Shown: positions 1 to 10,452, numbered from the stretch's first letter. The stretch: DNA of 64,000 nt from Demequina litorisediminis (GCF_030161615.1 NZ_BSUN01000002.1:1-64000); one strand, 5' to 3'. Numbers and translations are program-made. The notes: generated by a model from the sequence alone, not told the origin.

Positions 1-1743
1 ATCCGTGACAGCAGGTCCACGTTGGCGGCATCGAACACGGGACCCCACGCAGTTTCGGCGGCCTCGAGAAGTCGCGTCTCGCGCGCGAGGACGGCTTCAC
101 TTGTGCGCCACTTCGCGTGGGCCGGGCCAAAGACCACGGTGCGATCGCGCCGCCTCAACACGTCGGGCGTGTTCAGTAGGTCCGGCATCGACAGGTCGAT
201 GGAGTGATGTTCGGTCGCGGCCACGACCTCACGAATCGTGGCGTCAAGGTCCTCGAGGTCGGCCAACGTTCCGGCCGCGCTACCGCCGGCAAAGTGCTCC
301 ATGCGGGACTTGAGGTCCGCGTTGGGGGAGAGGTAGTCGCGCAGCAGGCGCTCAGTGGTCGCGGTGACGTTGGCGCTGTTCCAACGCGCACGCTTCTGCC
401 CCAGGTCCTCAACGACTGCGCGCGCTAGCCCGTCGACCTGGTCCACCGTGAGGGTGAACGGGGCCGGTTTGCGCGGCCCAGCAACCACGCCGGCGGTCAT
501 CTTGCGCACCGCGGAGCGACGCCCCAACAGTTCGCGTGCGCGCCCAGCCCACTGCTCGCGCTGCTCACCAAGAGTCTCCCCAGACTCCTTCGCCGGGCAG
601 GTCGCGAGGGTCGCCTGCTGAGCAAGACGACGCATCGTGGCCTTACTCGGCGCCCGACCATAAGTGGTCGTGTACTCGGCCACGAGCGCGTCAAGATGCG
701 CGCCAATGTCGCGTGTGCGGGACGAGAACGCCTCCCGCACACCCTTGTCGATGCCCACGATTTCGCGTACGGCCTGGCCACCGCGTGCGGTGTAGACGTC
801 CTCGAACGTCACGCCAAGTTCACGGGTCAGGCGCGACTCCATCTCGAGCTGGTAGCGCTCGGAAGCGGCGACGCCATAAGCGTAGATGGCGCGCGCGTCG
901 AGCGTGCGCCACGTCCCCTGGGCGTCCTGGACCCGGTTCGCGACCACGACGTGCGTGTGCAGGTTTGGGTCACCGTGCCGTGATGTGTGGTGGTCGAACG
1001 CGGCGGTCGCGAACCCGTCGCCGTCGATCTGGAGCACACCTCCGTGGCCCGTGCGGGTCACGCAAGCGTCTTCCTGCATCGCAGTCATGGACGCCTGCCA
1101 GGCCTCGTCGTGAATGCGGGCGATCGTCTTGGACGTGTCCTCATCGGCCAAGCCCCACAGCACGGAAACGCTCTTGACTGGTGTGAACACCAGGTCGAAT
1201 CCTGACACTGCCTGCTTGGCGCTCCCGCCTTGCTCGGCGAGGAAGCGGTTCACGTCGGTAGTCGTGATGACGCCCGCTTCGGGCTGGATGCGGAGGTACT
1301 CGAACGCGGCATCACGCCGCAGGCTGGGACGCCTCGCTGGCACTGGGAACACGGTCGTAGGCGGTGTGAAAGTCAGTGAACGCGGCATCAACGTAGGGCG
1401 TGAAGTCGTCCGCCGCGGCCTTGAACACTGGCATGGCGTGACCCAGTTGCGTGCTGGCGAGCGCCTGGTCAGGGGTACCCCTGAGCCGTGAGTTGCGCCT
1501 CGATCCTGTCTGCGTCGGGGTGCCGGCCCTCGCCAAACAAAGCGAGCATCTGCGCCTCGGTCACCGCGCCAGAGACGCGCAGCGCCTCAGCGCCACGACC
1601 CCACCACTGGCCCGCAGGGTTACCCGTCTCGAGGTAGTAGTCGCCGAGCGCTTGCCCACGCTCGCGCTTCTGGTCTGCGCTCGAAATCTGATCAGTCAGA
1701 TACCGATAGCCGTCACCCGCGTAGGCTTGTGAACGGTCATCAT
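1..1743 (-). CDS. MobF-family conjugative relaxase-helicase, N-terminal part (runs off the left edge)
   Basis: This is the N-terminal portion of the relaxase that is complete at 42235-45879. It starts at ATG 1743 and covers the trans-esterase domain, including the histidine triad HTSRHGDPNLHTH (minus strand, about positions 975-1010). The gene continues past base 1. The frame is broken near 1725 (AGGCTT where the other copy has AAGCCTT; AAGCTT gives the typical start VHKLYAGDGYRYLT), near 1473 (short G/C runs) and near 1315 (AGGCT; AGCT gives SEASQLRRDAAFEYL). At 849 this copy keeps AGCT (RYQLEMES) whereas the second copy is frameshifted. Function is described under the full copy. Confidence 0.9.
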
Positions 1744-1948
1744 GCGCCCACCCTAGCCGGTACTTGTGGAAAAACCGCACCGTGGTGCAAGAGGTGTGTT
1801 CAGTTCTGCCTTCGGCTTTGGCGGTTTGGCTGGGTTTTCCACGGGAGTGTGGACGGCTCACTCAAAGGAGGGGTATGGTCGGGCCTGTGAGAGAGGTAGG
1901 ACTTAGGGCAATGGGAGGTAACTGACTCACAGACGAACGGTTGAACCA
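1744..1948. promoter_or_regulatory. Candidate origin of transfer and divergent promoter region
   Basis: The region separates the relaxase start (minus) from a plus-strand operon, the usual place for oriT in MobF plasmids. It holds two inverted repeats: GCACC-gt-GGTGC at 1777-1788 and TCCAC-N6-GTGGA at 1838-1853. A strong Shine-Dalgarno string, AAAGGAGG, lies at 1864-1871. No nic consensus could be recognised. The oriT call rests on position and on the hairpins. Confidence 0.45.
1875..1925 (+). CDS. Possible 16-residue leader peptide
   Basis: A 16-codon ORF (MVGPVREVGLRAMGGN, stop 1923-1925) starts 4 nt after AAAGGAGG, the best ribosome-binding site in this region. It ends 23 nt before the next gene at 1949, whose own site is weak, so a leader or coupling role is possible. 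TATGGT at 1874-1879 could instead be a TANNNT -10 element, in which case the ORF is incidental. It is identical in the second copy. Confidence 0.25.
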   Translation: MVGPVREVGLRAMGGN

Positions 1949-2359
1949 ATGCCTCGCTCTACCAAGCCAGGTCCAGCAGCACGCGCAGAAGTGCGACGTA
2001 GGCTGGCCAAACTCAACGCCGATCGCGCAGAGCGCGACGCGCGAATCCAAGCCTCCGTCGAGGCCGCACTTGACGTCGAGGCTCCTGTAATCAGCGCACG
2101 TGAAGCGTTGGCAGGTGCGCAGGCCGCGTTGGCGGCCGCGGAGGAGTCCGCGCGGACGCGCCTCGCGGACGTCGTCATGCAGCTGCGCGACGACCATCTG
2201 TCTGCAGGCGAGATCGCGATGCTTCTTAATCGCTCCGTGCGAGACGTCCAGGGGATGATTCGCGCAGCGCGCTCGGCGCCCATCGCGGCGCCCGCAGTGG
2301 AGCACTCCGTCGACGAGCCCGCCCCGGCTTACGAGGGGAGCGTGGTCTCGGATGCCTGA
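1949..2359 (+). CDS. Coiled-coil/HTH protein, possible relaxosome accessory
   Basis: 136 residues. The N-terminal half is an Arg/Glu/Ala-rich helix likely to form a coiled coil (about residues 10-75). The stretch at about 85-110 (LSAGEIAMLLNRSVRDVQGM) reads like a small helix-turn-helix, and an acidic tail follows. It is first in a coupled operon next to the candidate oriT, opposite the relaxase, where MobF systems keep DNA-binding accessory proteins. Its stop overlaps the next start by eight bases. No family is recognised with certainty; a relaxosome role is inferred from context. AGCT at 2180 is intact here but reads AGCCT in the second copy, breaking the frame there. Confidence 0.7.
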   Translation: MPRSTKPGPAARAEVRRRLAKLNADRAERDARIQASVEAALDVEAPVISAREALAGAQAALAAAEESARTRLADVVMQLRDDHLSAGEIAMLLNRSVRDVQGMIRAARSAPIAAPAVEHSVDEPAPAYEGSVVSDA

Positions 2360-2483
2360 CGAGACGTTGTTCGCGCTCGATTCGATGCTCGAGAACGTGG
2401 TCGCGGCGTCGATCGCTGCGTGGAGCGATCAAGAGCCCGACCCGGTGTTCATCACCCCCGTCATCAGCGTGGAAGCCCGATGA
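2352..2483 (+). CDS. 43-residue hypothetical protein
   Basis: This small acidic protein (MPDETLFALDSMLENVVA at the start) lies between two overlapping neighbours: its ATG is inside the end of the upstream gene and its TGA overlaps the downstream ATG (ATGA at 2480-2483). Such coupling supports translation. No domain is recognised. It is identical in both copies. Confidence 0.6.
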   Translation: MPDETLFALDSMLENVVAASIAAWSDQEPDPVFITPVISVEAR

Positions 2484-3499
2484 GCGAGCACCGTTTGAAC
2501 CTCGCACCCTTCATAGCGACGTTGCCCGATGCCATTGGACAGCGACCCGTCGAAGGACAGATGGCCGTGATCGTGGCTAACGATGACGGGCCCCGCGGGG
2601 TGACACTAGTCCGTCCCGGCGCGACCAGCGAGGAGATCGCGAAAGCAACTCGGCGCATCACGAGGACACCAGAGCAGTTCGCGGTCATCGTCGGGTACGG
2701 CCGCTCTGCAGCGGCGACAGCGCGCGAGACCGCGGCGGCTCTCGGCGGCAAGTCCCTTCACGGGTATGTCGATGCGGGCGACACCTGGCAAGCCTGGGAC
2801 GCCCCGAGTGAGTCATACCGTCCCGAACGGCTGCCCGATGTGGCGACCCAGGCGGCCTTCATCACCGGTGCGCAGCGACCGCCGGGGGCTGTGGCCGAAC
2901 TGAGACTCGCACCCGAGCCTGGCTATGCGGTGCTGACTACCAAGGATGCTCGCGCTCTCGACAGCACCGCACCCTCATTTCGCGTGGAAGTCGCACGACG
3001 CACGTTCGATGCGGCGGTTGCCGAGTATCCCAAGGTCACACCAGCACGTCTGTCGACCCTTGGGCATCTGGCAACGTCTGACGTTGCCGCGCGCGTTGCC
3101 ATCGTGGCACGCGCGTGCCACTCGGACACTGCGGAGGCCGTCGTCGTCGAGGCACTGCGACTAGCCCCGGTCGAATACCGACCGGCATTCGCAGAGATCG
3201 CGGTAACCGCGACCTGCGCGAACGGCAAGTCGGCTCCCGTCGTGCGCGGCCTCATCAGCCACGTGCGGGACAACTCCACTCTTGGGGTTCTCGGTCGCTC
3301 GGGCGTGGAACGTGGCGTTCCGCGCGACGTGATCGCCGAAACCGTGAGAGGCGTCGAGCGAGCGCTCGACGGGCGCTTGCCGCAAATGGACGCGATGTGG
3401 AAGGCGGCTCAGGCCGCCGCGCCCGTCGCGCAGCCGTCGGTGGGCGTAGCCCCTCCGACCCCGGCGCCGGGCGCGCCACGCGTCGACCTCGCGCCGTAA
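2480..3499 (+). CDS. DUF4192-like protein
   Basis: 339 residues starting at the ATG of an ATGA overlap. Features resembling the actinobacterial DUF4192 family are an N-terminal LP-DAIGQRPVEGQMAVIV segment (residues about 14-35), a central helical array rich in Ala/Leu (STLGHLATSDVAARVAIVA, about 195-215) and a proline-rich tail. DUF4192 has no settled function. It closes a three-gene coupled operon beginning next to the candidate oriT, so a transfer-related role is possible. This copy is in frame; the second copy lacks two bases at about 47371. Confidence 0.65.
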   Translation: MSEHRLNLAPFIATLPDAIGQRPVEGQMAVIVANDDGPRGVTLVRPGATSEEIAKATRRITRTPEQFAVIVGYGRSAAATARETAAALGGKSLHGYVDAGDTWQAWDAPSESYRPERLPDVATQAAFITGAQRPPGAVAELRLAPEPGYAVLTTKDARALDSTAPSFRVEVARRTFDAAVAEYPKVTPARLSTLGHLATSDVAARVAIVARACHSDTAEAVVVEALRLAPVEYRPAFAEIAVTATCANGKSAPVVRGLISHVRDNSTLGVLGRSGVERGVPRDVIAETVRGVERALDGRLPQMDAMWKAAQAAAPVAQPSVGVAPPTPAPGAPRVDLAP

Positions 3500-3542
3500 C
3501 TGCCCCACGCTGCACCTCACCCACCGGGCGCTGGTGCAAGAC

Positions 3543-3578
3543 ACCCCGTGTCGACGTCGCGTGACGTCGACAAGGGGT
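3543..3578. terminator. Long palindrome after the DUF4192-like gene
   Basis: A near-perfect inverted repeat has a 16-bp stem with one mismatch and a 4-nt loop (GCGT); its core TGTCGACGTC pairs with GACGTCGACA. It lies 44 bases after the operon stop and 41 before the surface-protein ATG. No T-tract follows, so it could be a terminator of the GC-rich type or an operator for the next gene. Confidence 0.5.
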
Positions 3579-3618
3579 CAGCATTCACAAACTTTCGTCC
3601 CAGGCGGGGGGATTCACC

Positions 3619-6600
3619 ATGCAGCACTCCGCACCTATCACCCGTCGCCATCGCTCGCGTCTTCATCGCGCGGCCGCGCTCGCTCTCGCCGCGGTCATCA
3701 CCGCGGCAGGCCTTACCTCGGCCGCGACCACCCCGAGCCGCGCAGCCGATCAGGTGCCGTGGGCGTGCACGGGTGAGGGCTGGATTCTGCAGAACGGCCC
3801 GACCGAGGCTTACGCGCTCGACCTAGCCTCGGGAGTAGCCTCACGAGTCGCGACCAGCGACGAGCCATCAAACCTCAACGCGGTCGGCTACAACGAGGCT
3901 GACGGGCTGCTGTGGGGTGCGTTGCGCGAAGCGTCCCCCGTGATCGCGTCGATGGGCAGCAACGGTGTCACCAAGAGGTACGGAACTCCGATTGGCATCG
4001 GCTCGAAGTACGACGGCCCCGCATGGGTCATCGGTGACGTCGACGACGCGCAACAGTTGTGGATGCTGGGACTCGTGGACGAGGCCTACGTCGTGATGGT
4101 CGTCGACGTCGACCGCACGAGCCCAACCTTCATGCACTCCCTGGCGGACGTGTACGACGTTCCGGTTCCCGCCGGCACCTTCAACATTTCGGATTGGGCC
4201 TACGAGCCCTACACGGGCCTGGTGTGGGCTCTGGTCCGCATGGCGGACGGCACGACAACTGCAATGTCGCTCGACCCCTCGAACATCGAGCAGGGCCTCG
4301 TGGCTCGTCACGAGAACCTCGCCATGACCTACGGCACCTACGGCGCGATGTACGCCGACGGTGAAGGCAACGTCTACGGCGGTCAGAACGCGACGGGCGA
4401 GATCTGGCGGGTGAACGTCATCACTGGCGCGACCACGCTCGTGGCCACCGGCCCCACGTCTTCACAGAACGATGGCGCCCGCTGCACCGTGCCTCTCACC
4501 ACTGACTTCGGTGATGCTCCCGACTCCTACGGGACAACCGTTGCCGCCGATGGTGCGCGCCACTCGATCACCGGCTACGACCCCGAGTCGTTCACTGCTG
4601 ACTACACACTCGGTGACCTGGTCGACGCTGACGGCGACGACGCACTTCCCGGCATCAAGGCGGACGGCGACGACATCCACGGCGCTGCGGACGAGGACGC
4701 CCTCACCATTCCACTCGAGTATCCCGTCGACGGTTCACCGCTGACGATCGACTTCCCAGTTCAGGTGCGCGGCGATGAGCCCGCGACCGTGGCTGCGTGG
4801 TTCGACACCAACTCGAGCGGATCGTTCATCAACGACAGTGACCGCGTCACCACGACGATCAGCCACAGCGGAACGGTGTCGCTGACCCTGCCCGCCTACA
4901 CTCCGCCGGCGGGGAGGACCCCACAGACACCTACCTACGTCTGCGGATCTTCGCGGGCGACATTGACGATCCTCAGCCCACAGGCGCGGTGCTGGGAGGC
5001 GAGGTCGAGGACTACCTCGTGACGCCTTCGCATGACACGGCTTCCCTTGAGGCTGCGATGCGGATCGTCGACGACGTCGAGTCAGCGGCGCCGGGCGAGA
5101 CGGTGACAGTAGAGACGACTCTGACGAACACCGGGAAGGATTCGCTGTGGCACCGCTCGGCTGTCGTCGACGTCTCGGGCGCGCTCGACGACGCCACCAT
5201 GGGAATGGTGGCGGCTTCACGCGGAACCGCGGACTATGACGAGAGCGCACAGCAGATCGTGTGGCGCGGCACGCTGGCGGCGGGGGAGTCAGCGACGATC
5301 CGCCACGAGCCTTGTCGTCGGCGCGAACTACGTGGGCGACCAGGATGTGACAAGCCGCGTTGCGGGTGCCGACGTCGTGAACTGCAGCGGCGAGATTGCC
5401 TCGTGCGGTGCGGCGTTCGCGGTGTCGTTTGGTTCCCTCGAGGTCGCTCACTCGTCGACGGGAGACGCGGCCGGTGCGTCATGGCTACCCGCCATGGTTG
5501 AGACAGAGGTCATGTGTGTCTCGCCCGATGCGTCGCACTCGGTGAGGCGGCCTGTGACGCTTGCCGTGGATGGAGATTGGTCGATCGCGGCTGGGCTGCC
5601 CCTGGGGTACACGTGCACCGTGGTGCCTGATGCGGGCATCGCAGGCACGTCGACGGTAACGCCGTCGACGGCAATCGTCGGGGTTGTGCCTGAGGTCGCG
5701 GTGGTGACGGACTTCGATTCTGCGGGCGTCGACGTCCGCGTTGACGTGGATGGCAATGCGGCGTCGACGGGTCGTGTACCTGCTGAGGTAGTCGTCGACG
5801 TCGTGTGCCGGCACACCGATGCCGGAGTGCTCGTCGACCAGGCGGTGACGGTGGTTCCGGGTGGGACCGGCTACGCATTCGCCGGGCTCCCGCCTGGGAC
5901 TTCCTGTGAGGGAACGGTCGGGGATTACGGCCAGGACTCCACCGATCTATCCGCGGCGTCAGTCTCGCTGGACACTTCGGCGCCGGTGCAGTTGGTCGCG
6001 GTCCTGACGTATGCGCAGGGCTCGCTGACTGTCCAAAGCAGCGTTCAGGGTGAGGGTGCCGGTGAGACATGGGTGCCTGACTCGATCAAGGCGCAAGTGG
6101 TCTGCACGCACCCTGTGGATGGGGTCGTGGTCGACCAGATCCTCACGGTGCCGGCCGATGGCGCGCGCGCCGTCGATGGGATTCGCGTGGGGTCGGTGTG
6201 TGACGTCACGGGGCAAGCAGATCAGGCCGACGAGATCTCGCTCGTGGACGCGCAGACAATCACTGCCGGCGGAGCCACCGTCGAGCTGGTGTCCGTGTAC
6301 TCGGCCAACGCGCTGCGAGTGACGACGGCAGTCGTCGGCTCCGGCGCCGGCGAGGCGTGGGTGCCCGACGCCTTCACCACGTCGGTGGTGTGTTCACGCG
6401 ATGGGCTTGGCGAGGTGTACTCACGAGACTTCGTCCAGGCGGCGGGTTCGACGTTCACGATCGCCGGGCTCCCGTTGGGAGCACGCTGCGCTGTCCACCA
6501 GGACGACGCCGGGGCCGATGCGCTCACCTACGGACCCAGCGAATCGGTTGAGGTTCGCGGCACGTCATCCGTGACTGTTCGGAACACGTTCAAGGCCGGA

Positions 6601-8204
6601 ACTCTCGACGTCGCCGCTGCCGTCCGCGGCACCGCCGCGGCTGAGGCATGGGTGCCATCGCAGTTCGTCCTCGAGGCCACTTGCTCCCATCCCGACTACG
6701 GGACTTTCATCGATGGCACAGTGTCCGTGGGATCCGGCGCTGCGGCCCGGCCGCCGGCGGTCTGCCCATGGGGACTGAGTGTGAAGTCTCTGCAGTCGCC
6801 GAACCTTTGGCCGCCGCGGTGTCCCTCGACGCTCAGTCCGTGACGATCACGCGCGAGGCACCCTCGATCGTGACCGCGGCCTACACGTTCAACAAGAACA
6901 CCTTGCGGGTCACACAGGGCACGTTGGGTAGTGGCGCCCGGACCGCCTGGGCGCCATCGACGTTCCCCACCACAGTGAAGTGCTCGACGGACTCGGGCCT
7001 GGTGGGAGTCAAGACGTTCACCGCGGCCGCGGGGACGTCGCATGCGGTGACGGGTCTTCCCACGGGCGCGAGCCTGCGAGATCTCGCAGCCTGACAGCGG
7101 TGCGGATGCGCTGACGTTCACTCCGGCATCGCTGCTCGAGGTGCGTGGCGACACCGGAGTGAATGTCTCGGCACGCTTCGACGCTGGCAAGGTGCGGTTG
7201 AGCGCCGCGGTGGAGGGGCCGGCGGCCGGGGCGGCGTGGGTGCCCTCCACATTCCCCGTCGACGTCATCTGCCGTTCGGATCGGTTTGGCGAGGTCCTCG
7301 ACGAGACATTGACGCCAAGCGTTGCCACGGCCGCACTGTCGTCTGGGCTTCCCGTGGACACAAGGCGCGCTCCAGACGGGTGACTACCGTCAGGCGCGCA
7401 CGGCGACGACGGCGGACGTCGTCGAGATCTCGAACACCTCCGTGGTGGACGTCGAGATCTCGAACACGTATGAGGCCGGAGAGCCTGCTGCTCGACACGA
7501 CGTCTGTGGGGAACGCTCGGCTTGCCTCGTGGGCGCCGACAACCGTCGACGTGGCCGCGCAGTGCACCGCTCCGTGGGGCGATGACGTCGGCACGCTCGA
7601 GGAGACGGCGGCCGTCGACGGCGCTACTGCCGCCCTCGAAGGATTGCCCGTGGGCTCCACATGCGGCGTAGACGTGCACGGTGACGATCTGGCTCAGGTG
7701 TCCGCGTCACGGTCGACAATTGTCGTCAGCGAGCCGGCTGCAGCCGAGGTCGCGGTGGTGACGAGCGTCAAGGGCGCGGACCTCAGAATTCGTCGCGCCG
7801 TCACCGGTGACGTTACGCAAGCATGGGAACGCGAGGCCGTGACCGCGACGTGCACGGCGGCGGGCCGTGAAATCTTTGCAACCGGTTTTGACCAGGACAA
7901 GCCGATGCGGTTCCTCTTGGCGGTCGACGAGGAAGTGTCTGCGCAGTTGCTCCCGATCGGAAGTGAATGCCTCGTGACCGACGCCTCGGGGATCACGGTC
8001 CTGGCGACGATCGGCGAGCGTGGCGGCGATGCCGACTTCGCTTCATTCATCCCGTTCGCGGACGACGAGCCGCGGGAACCCACGACACAGCGCGGGCTCG
8101 CCGCGACGGGTCCGGCTGGATGGGTTGTCAGCCTTGCGGTTGCCGGAGCGATTGCGGTCGCTGGAACGCTGCTCGCATCACGTCGACGCAACGGCAGGCT
8201 CTGA
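3619..8204 (+). CDS. Large LAxTG-anchored surface protein with about nine DUF5979-like repeats
   Basis: About 1525 residues. N-terminus: Arg-rich signal peptide with Ala core (cleavage near SRAADQ), then a beta-propeller-like region similar to DUF6923-type domains (about 45-290), a GEVED-like segment ending GEVEDYLV (about 470), an intermediate domain, and about nine repeats of roughly 90 residues with consensus AW(V/A)P..F....C and GLP.G..C. C-terminus: LAATG, a hydrophobic span and an RRRNGR tail, the layout expected for sortase E type (LAxTG) wall anchoring. Frame breaks: a G run at about 4912 (PPAG/EDPTD), AGCCT at 5311, a G/C run near 6745, AGCCT at 7071, damaged site near 7361 and AGCCT at 7492. 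AGCT at the AGCCT sites restores continuity (GASCEISQP, YEAGELLLD). It probably acts in adhesion or surface contact; the ligand is unknown. Confidence 0.85.
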
Positions 8205-8241
8205 ATACATCTCCAGCACCGTGTTCGTACTCCGCCAAGCC

Positions 8242-8488
8242 TTACGCCCCGAGGACGCGATTCCACTCCGTGCGGGCTTGGTCTGCCCTGTCCTTGTCCA
8301 GCAGCGCGAGGATTTGCAACAGCGCATCGATGCGGCCACGGGCCCACGAACGTGTGTGGAACGCGTCGCTACCGGGCTCCACCTCGGATGCGGATTCGGG
8401 CTCGGCGTCTCGGTAGACCGCGAACGTCTTAGTAAGAAGGCTCCGCCAAGTAGGCAGCGAGCTCGGGATTGCTTATTGGTGCACTCAT
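8242..8488 (-). CDS. 81-residue hypothetical protein
   Basis: The protein starts MSAPISNPELAAYLAELL and ends in a helical region (DALLQILALLDKDRADQA). In this copy AGCT at 8460 is intact, but AGGCT at 8440 breaks the frame; AGCT there gives AELLTKTF. In the second copy the first site is the damaged one, so the two copies complement each other. It is convergent with the surface-protein gene, 37 bases past its stop. No family recognised. Confidence 0.6.
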
Positions 8489-8645
8489 GCCCAGAGCATA
8501 GAGATAGGTATGGGCGGAGCGCTCGACATCACGAGGCTCTAGTTGGACATACCGGGCACTCTTCGCGCCGTGGTCGACAGGTGTGGACGGACTCCACTAT
8601 GAATAGGGCCATGTACGCGCTTCACGGCGCCGATAAGGCGACGGC

Positions 8646-9131
8646 ATGAGATTCCGCCCCAAGGGTAGTCGGAGAGAACCCCCTCCCCGTACGAGGGCCG
8701 GGCGCACCATCTCGCGCTGCTCCATGCCGAGACAGACCGGCAACGCGCGAACATCGTTTCCTCGGCGAGTGCCGCTCTCACTCGAGCAAGCATCTTGATT
8801 GCGGCGGCTGGCCTAACAATTAGCCAGACGAACCTGGATGCGATGCACCCTGGATGGGCGATGATCTCAATGACGCTCTCAGCCAACGCCGTGGGGTTCG
8901 GCATCGCAGCGCTGTGGCAGGGGAACCGATACGAACACACTGTCGCGGCGATGCGGCACGACATCTGGGACGCTTCGCCGGTTGAGGCCTCAGACATTGT
9001 GCTCGACCGCAAGGCTTGAATTCATGACGGCGGAGGAGTCACGCAACAACCTGCGGGCCAACTTCCTCAAGCTCGGCTTTGTCCTGTGGGGCACGTCTCT
9101 GGTCGCCCTTATTCTTGCCCAGACGATTTAG
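8646..9131 (+). CDS. Small membrane protein, about 160 residues (frame broken by indels)
   Basis: ATG 8646 opens MRFRPKGSRREPPP. The C/T run at 8686-8696 then needs one indel to join the frame YEGRAHHLALLHAETDRQR. Two hydrophobic segments follow (about 60-75 and 85-105). At 9012 this copy has AGGCT and the second AGCCT; AGCT gives DRKLEFMTAEESRNN and extends the protein to a third hydrophobic helix (FVLWGTSLVALILAQTI) ending 9131. A short separate ORF would otherwise start at 9024. Function unknown. Confidence 0.6.
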
Positions 9132-9154
9132 GTCAGACCGCACGAGGAGCAAAC

Positions 9155-9292
9155 ATGGCAGACGATAAGAAGCCGCCACAGTCGAAGCAACCACCGCCGG
9201 TACCCAAGTCATCCCGACCCCCGCGCCTTCTCCGGGAGCTCAGCAGGCAGCCTCAGCCGCCCAAGCCGCCCAAGCCGCCGAAGTCTCGGTGA
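9155..9292 (+). CDS. 45-residue proline/lysine-rich protein
   Basis: The start follows GAGGAGC by a few bases. The sequence is dominated by Pro-Pro-Lys repeats (QPPKPPKPPKSR at the end) and is basic throughout. It follows the membrane protein by 23 bases and may be co-transcribed. AGCT at 9238 is present in both copies; the nearby AGCCT at 9252 is possibly another damaged site, so the middle of the peptide is uncertain. Confidence 0.5.
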   Translation: MADDKKPPQSKQPPPVPKSSRPPRLLRELSRQPQPPKPPKPPKSR

Positions 9293-9378
9293 TCCGCGCT
9301 CGGTCGGTGCGCCGATAATAGCCGTTATGTCGGGTTCTACCAGGGAGGATGCACGAACATCGCGCTTCCAGGGTCAGC

Positions 9379-9630
9379 CTAGCGGCTTCCCCGGTGGCGT
9401 GCTACGTGGACGATGAGTGAGGGGATGGTGTCCTCTGGCGGGGACACCCATCCTCGCGATCGCGCGCGCAGGCTGTCGCGGTCGTGCACCACCCACGCGA
9501 CGACGTCGCGGGTGGCGGTTTCGAGGATGGCCGTGCTGCCGTTGCGCGCCGCGGCGTAATACTCCAACTGGGGAGCCCCGGTCGCTCTTAAATCGGGGTC
9601 GCCCGCTTGTTGGTGGAGATCGTCGTTCAT
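9379..9630 (-). CDS. 83-residue hypothetical protein
   Basis: Starts MNDDLHQQAGDPDLRATGAP and contains EYYAAARNGSTAILETATRD. The site at about 9470 differs between copies (AGGCTG here, CTTG there, a 3-base difference), so the frame is kept in both but the residues differ. If the true sequence there is an AGCT variant, the C-terminal third would change frame. It lies 27 bases downstream of the membrane gene at 9658-10194, on the same strand. Function unknown. Confidence 0.5.
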   Translation of the reverse strand: MNDDLHQQAGDPDLRATGAPQLEYYAAARNGSTAILETATRDVVAWVVHDRDSLRARSRGWVSPPEDTIPSLIVHVARHRGSR

Positions 9631-9657
9631 GGTCCGTTGATTATCCGTCGGATGCTC

Positions 9658-10194
9658 TTACCCGCGAAGCGGCCGACGCTCGGTGTCGATCTCCCCACTC
9701 ATTTGCGGGGCGTCCGCTTGGCATTCCAGTGTCGTGTCACGGGGGTCGGGGTCTGTCGTCACGCAGTAGGTGGTGACGTTCGTGCCGGCGGTTTGGCGAT
9801 ATCGGTCTCCCCCACGCCAGTGTCCGACTTCAAGGAGGAGGTCCGGGTACTCCTCGAGCCGGAAGGTGGTGCTGCGGTTCTCGGTCTCAGTGGAGGCTAC
9901 GGTGCCGGCGAGTTCCACGTAGGTGATCTGGTCGACTCCGTCCGAGAGGTACTGCCAGGCGCCTACCGTCCAGGCGCTCACGGTCAACGCCAGAAGCAGC
10001 AGCGCGGTCGTGGCGCCCCAAGAGCGCGACCGGCGAGACGTCTGTGGTGCGCGTCGACCTCCAGGTTGGGTAGGCGTGAAGTACCAGTACGCGAAGGCAA
10101 AGAGCCCGGTCAAGGGAACGGTGAGCCACAGGGCGTCTTCGGGTCCGACCGTGGCCTGGGAGGTGATGGTGACGAGTTCCGCGCTGTAGGTCAT
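9658..10194 (-). CDS. 178-residue membrane protein with two transmembrane helices
   Basis: Two hydrophobic segments (about residues 22-40, LWLTVPLTGLFAFAYWYF, and about 62-80, TTALLLLALTVSAWTVGAW) flank a basic Arg-rich loop. The C-terminal 90 residues are polar with two cysteines and probably lie outside the membrane. The ATG overlaps the nrdH stop (ATGA), so it is translated with the redoxin gene. No family recognised; both copies are identical in frame. Confidence 0.7.
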   Translation of the reverse strand: MTYSAELVTITSQATVGPEDALWLTVPLTGLFAFAYWYFTPTQPGGRRAPQTSRRSRSWGATTALLLLALTVSAWTVGAWQYLSDGVDQITYVELAGTVASTETENRSTTFRLEEYPDLLLEVGHWRGGDRYRQTAGTNVTTYCVTTDPDPRDTTLECQADAPQMSGEIDTERRPLRG

Positions 10195-10452
10195 CGCTCC
10201 TGCTCTCCGCGGGTAGCGAGGGCCTTGATCTTGTCGGGGTTGTGGCCCGACCAGTGGTCGACCTCACCGGAGATCTCGACGACAACAACGGGCGCCTCGG
10301 CGTGGCCCAGGCTCGTTCTTGACGAATGATGCGGCCTTGGCGTCGTCGCGGACGTCCACCTCAGCGAACGGGAGGCTTGCCTCCTTGAGCGCTCGCTTGG
10401 TCATGTGGCACCGCAGGCACGTGGGTCCTGTCGAGTAGACGGTGATCTTCAT
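10191..10452 (-). CDS. nrdH: NrdH-type glutaredoxin-like redoxin
   Basis: The start MKITVYSTGPTCLRCHMTKR has the CxxC redox motif (Cys-Leu-Arg-Cys) of NrdH, the electron donor for class Ib ribonucleotide reductase. The frame breaks at AGGCT 10309-10313. AGCT gives VKNELGHAEAPVVVVEIS and then DHWSGHNPDKI, matching the conserved C-terminal Trp-Ser-Gly/Pro-Asp region of NrdH. Corrected length is 86 residues, normal for the family. The ribosome site GAAAGGA lies at the 3' end of leader L1. It overlaps the membrane gene downstream. A plasmid NrdH could support dNTP supply after transfer; that role is inferred. Confidence 0.85.

Noticed and set aside
5510-6070. 186-codon minus-strand frame rich in Pro/Arg/Ser
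   Set aside because: Antisense shadow of the DUF5979-like repeats of the surface protein.
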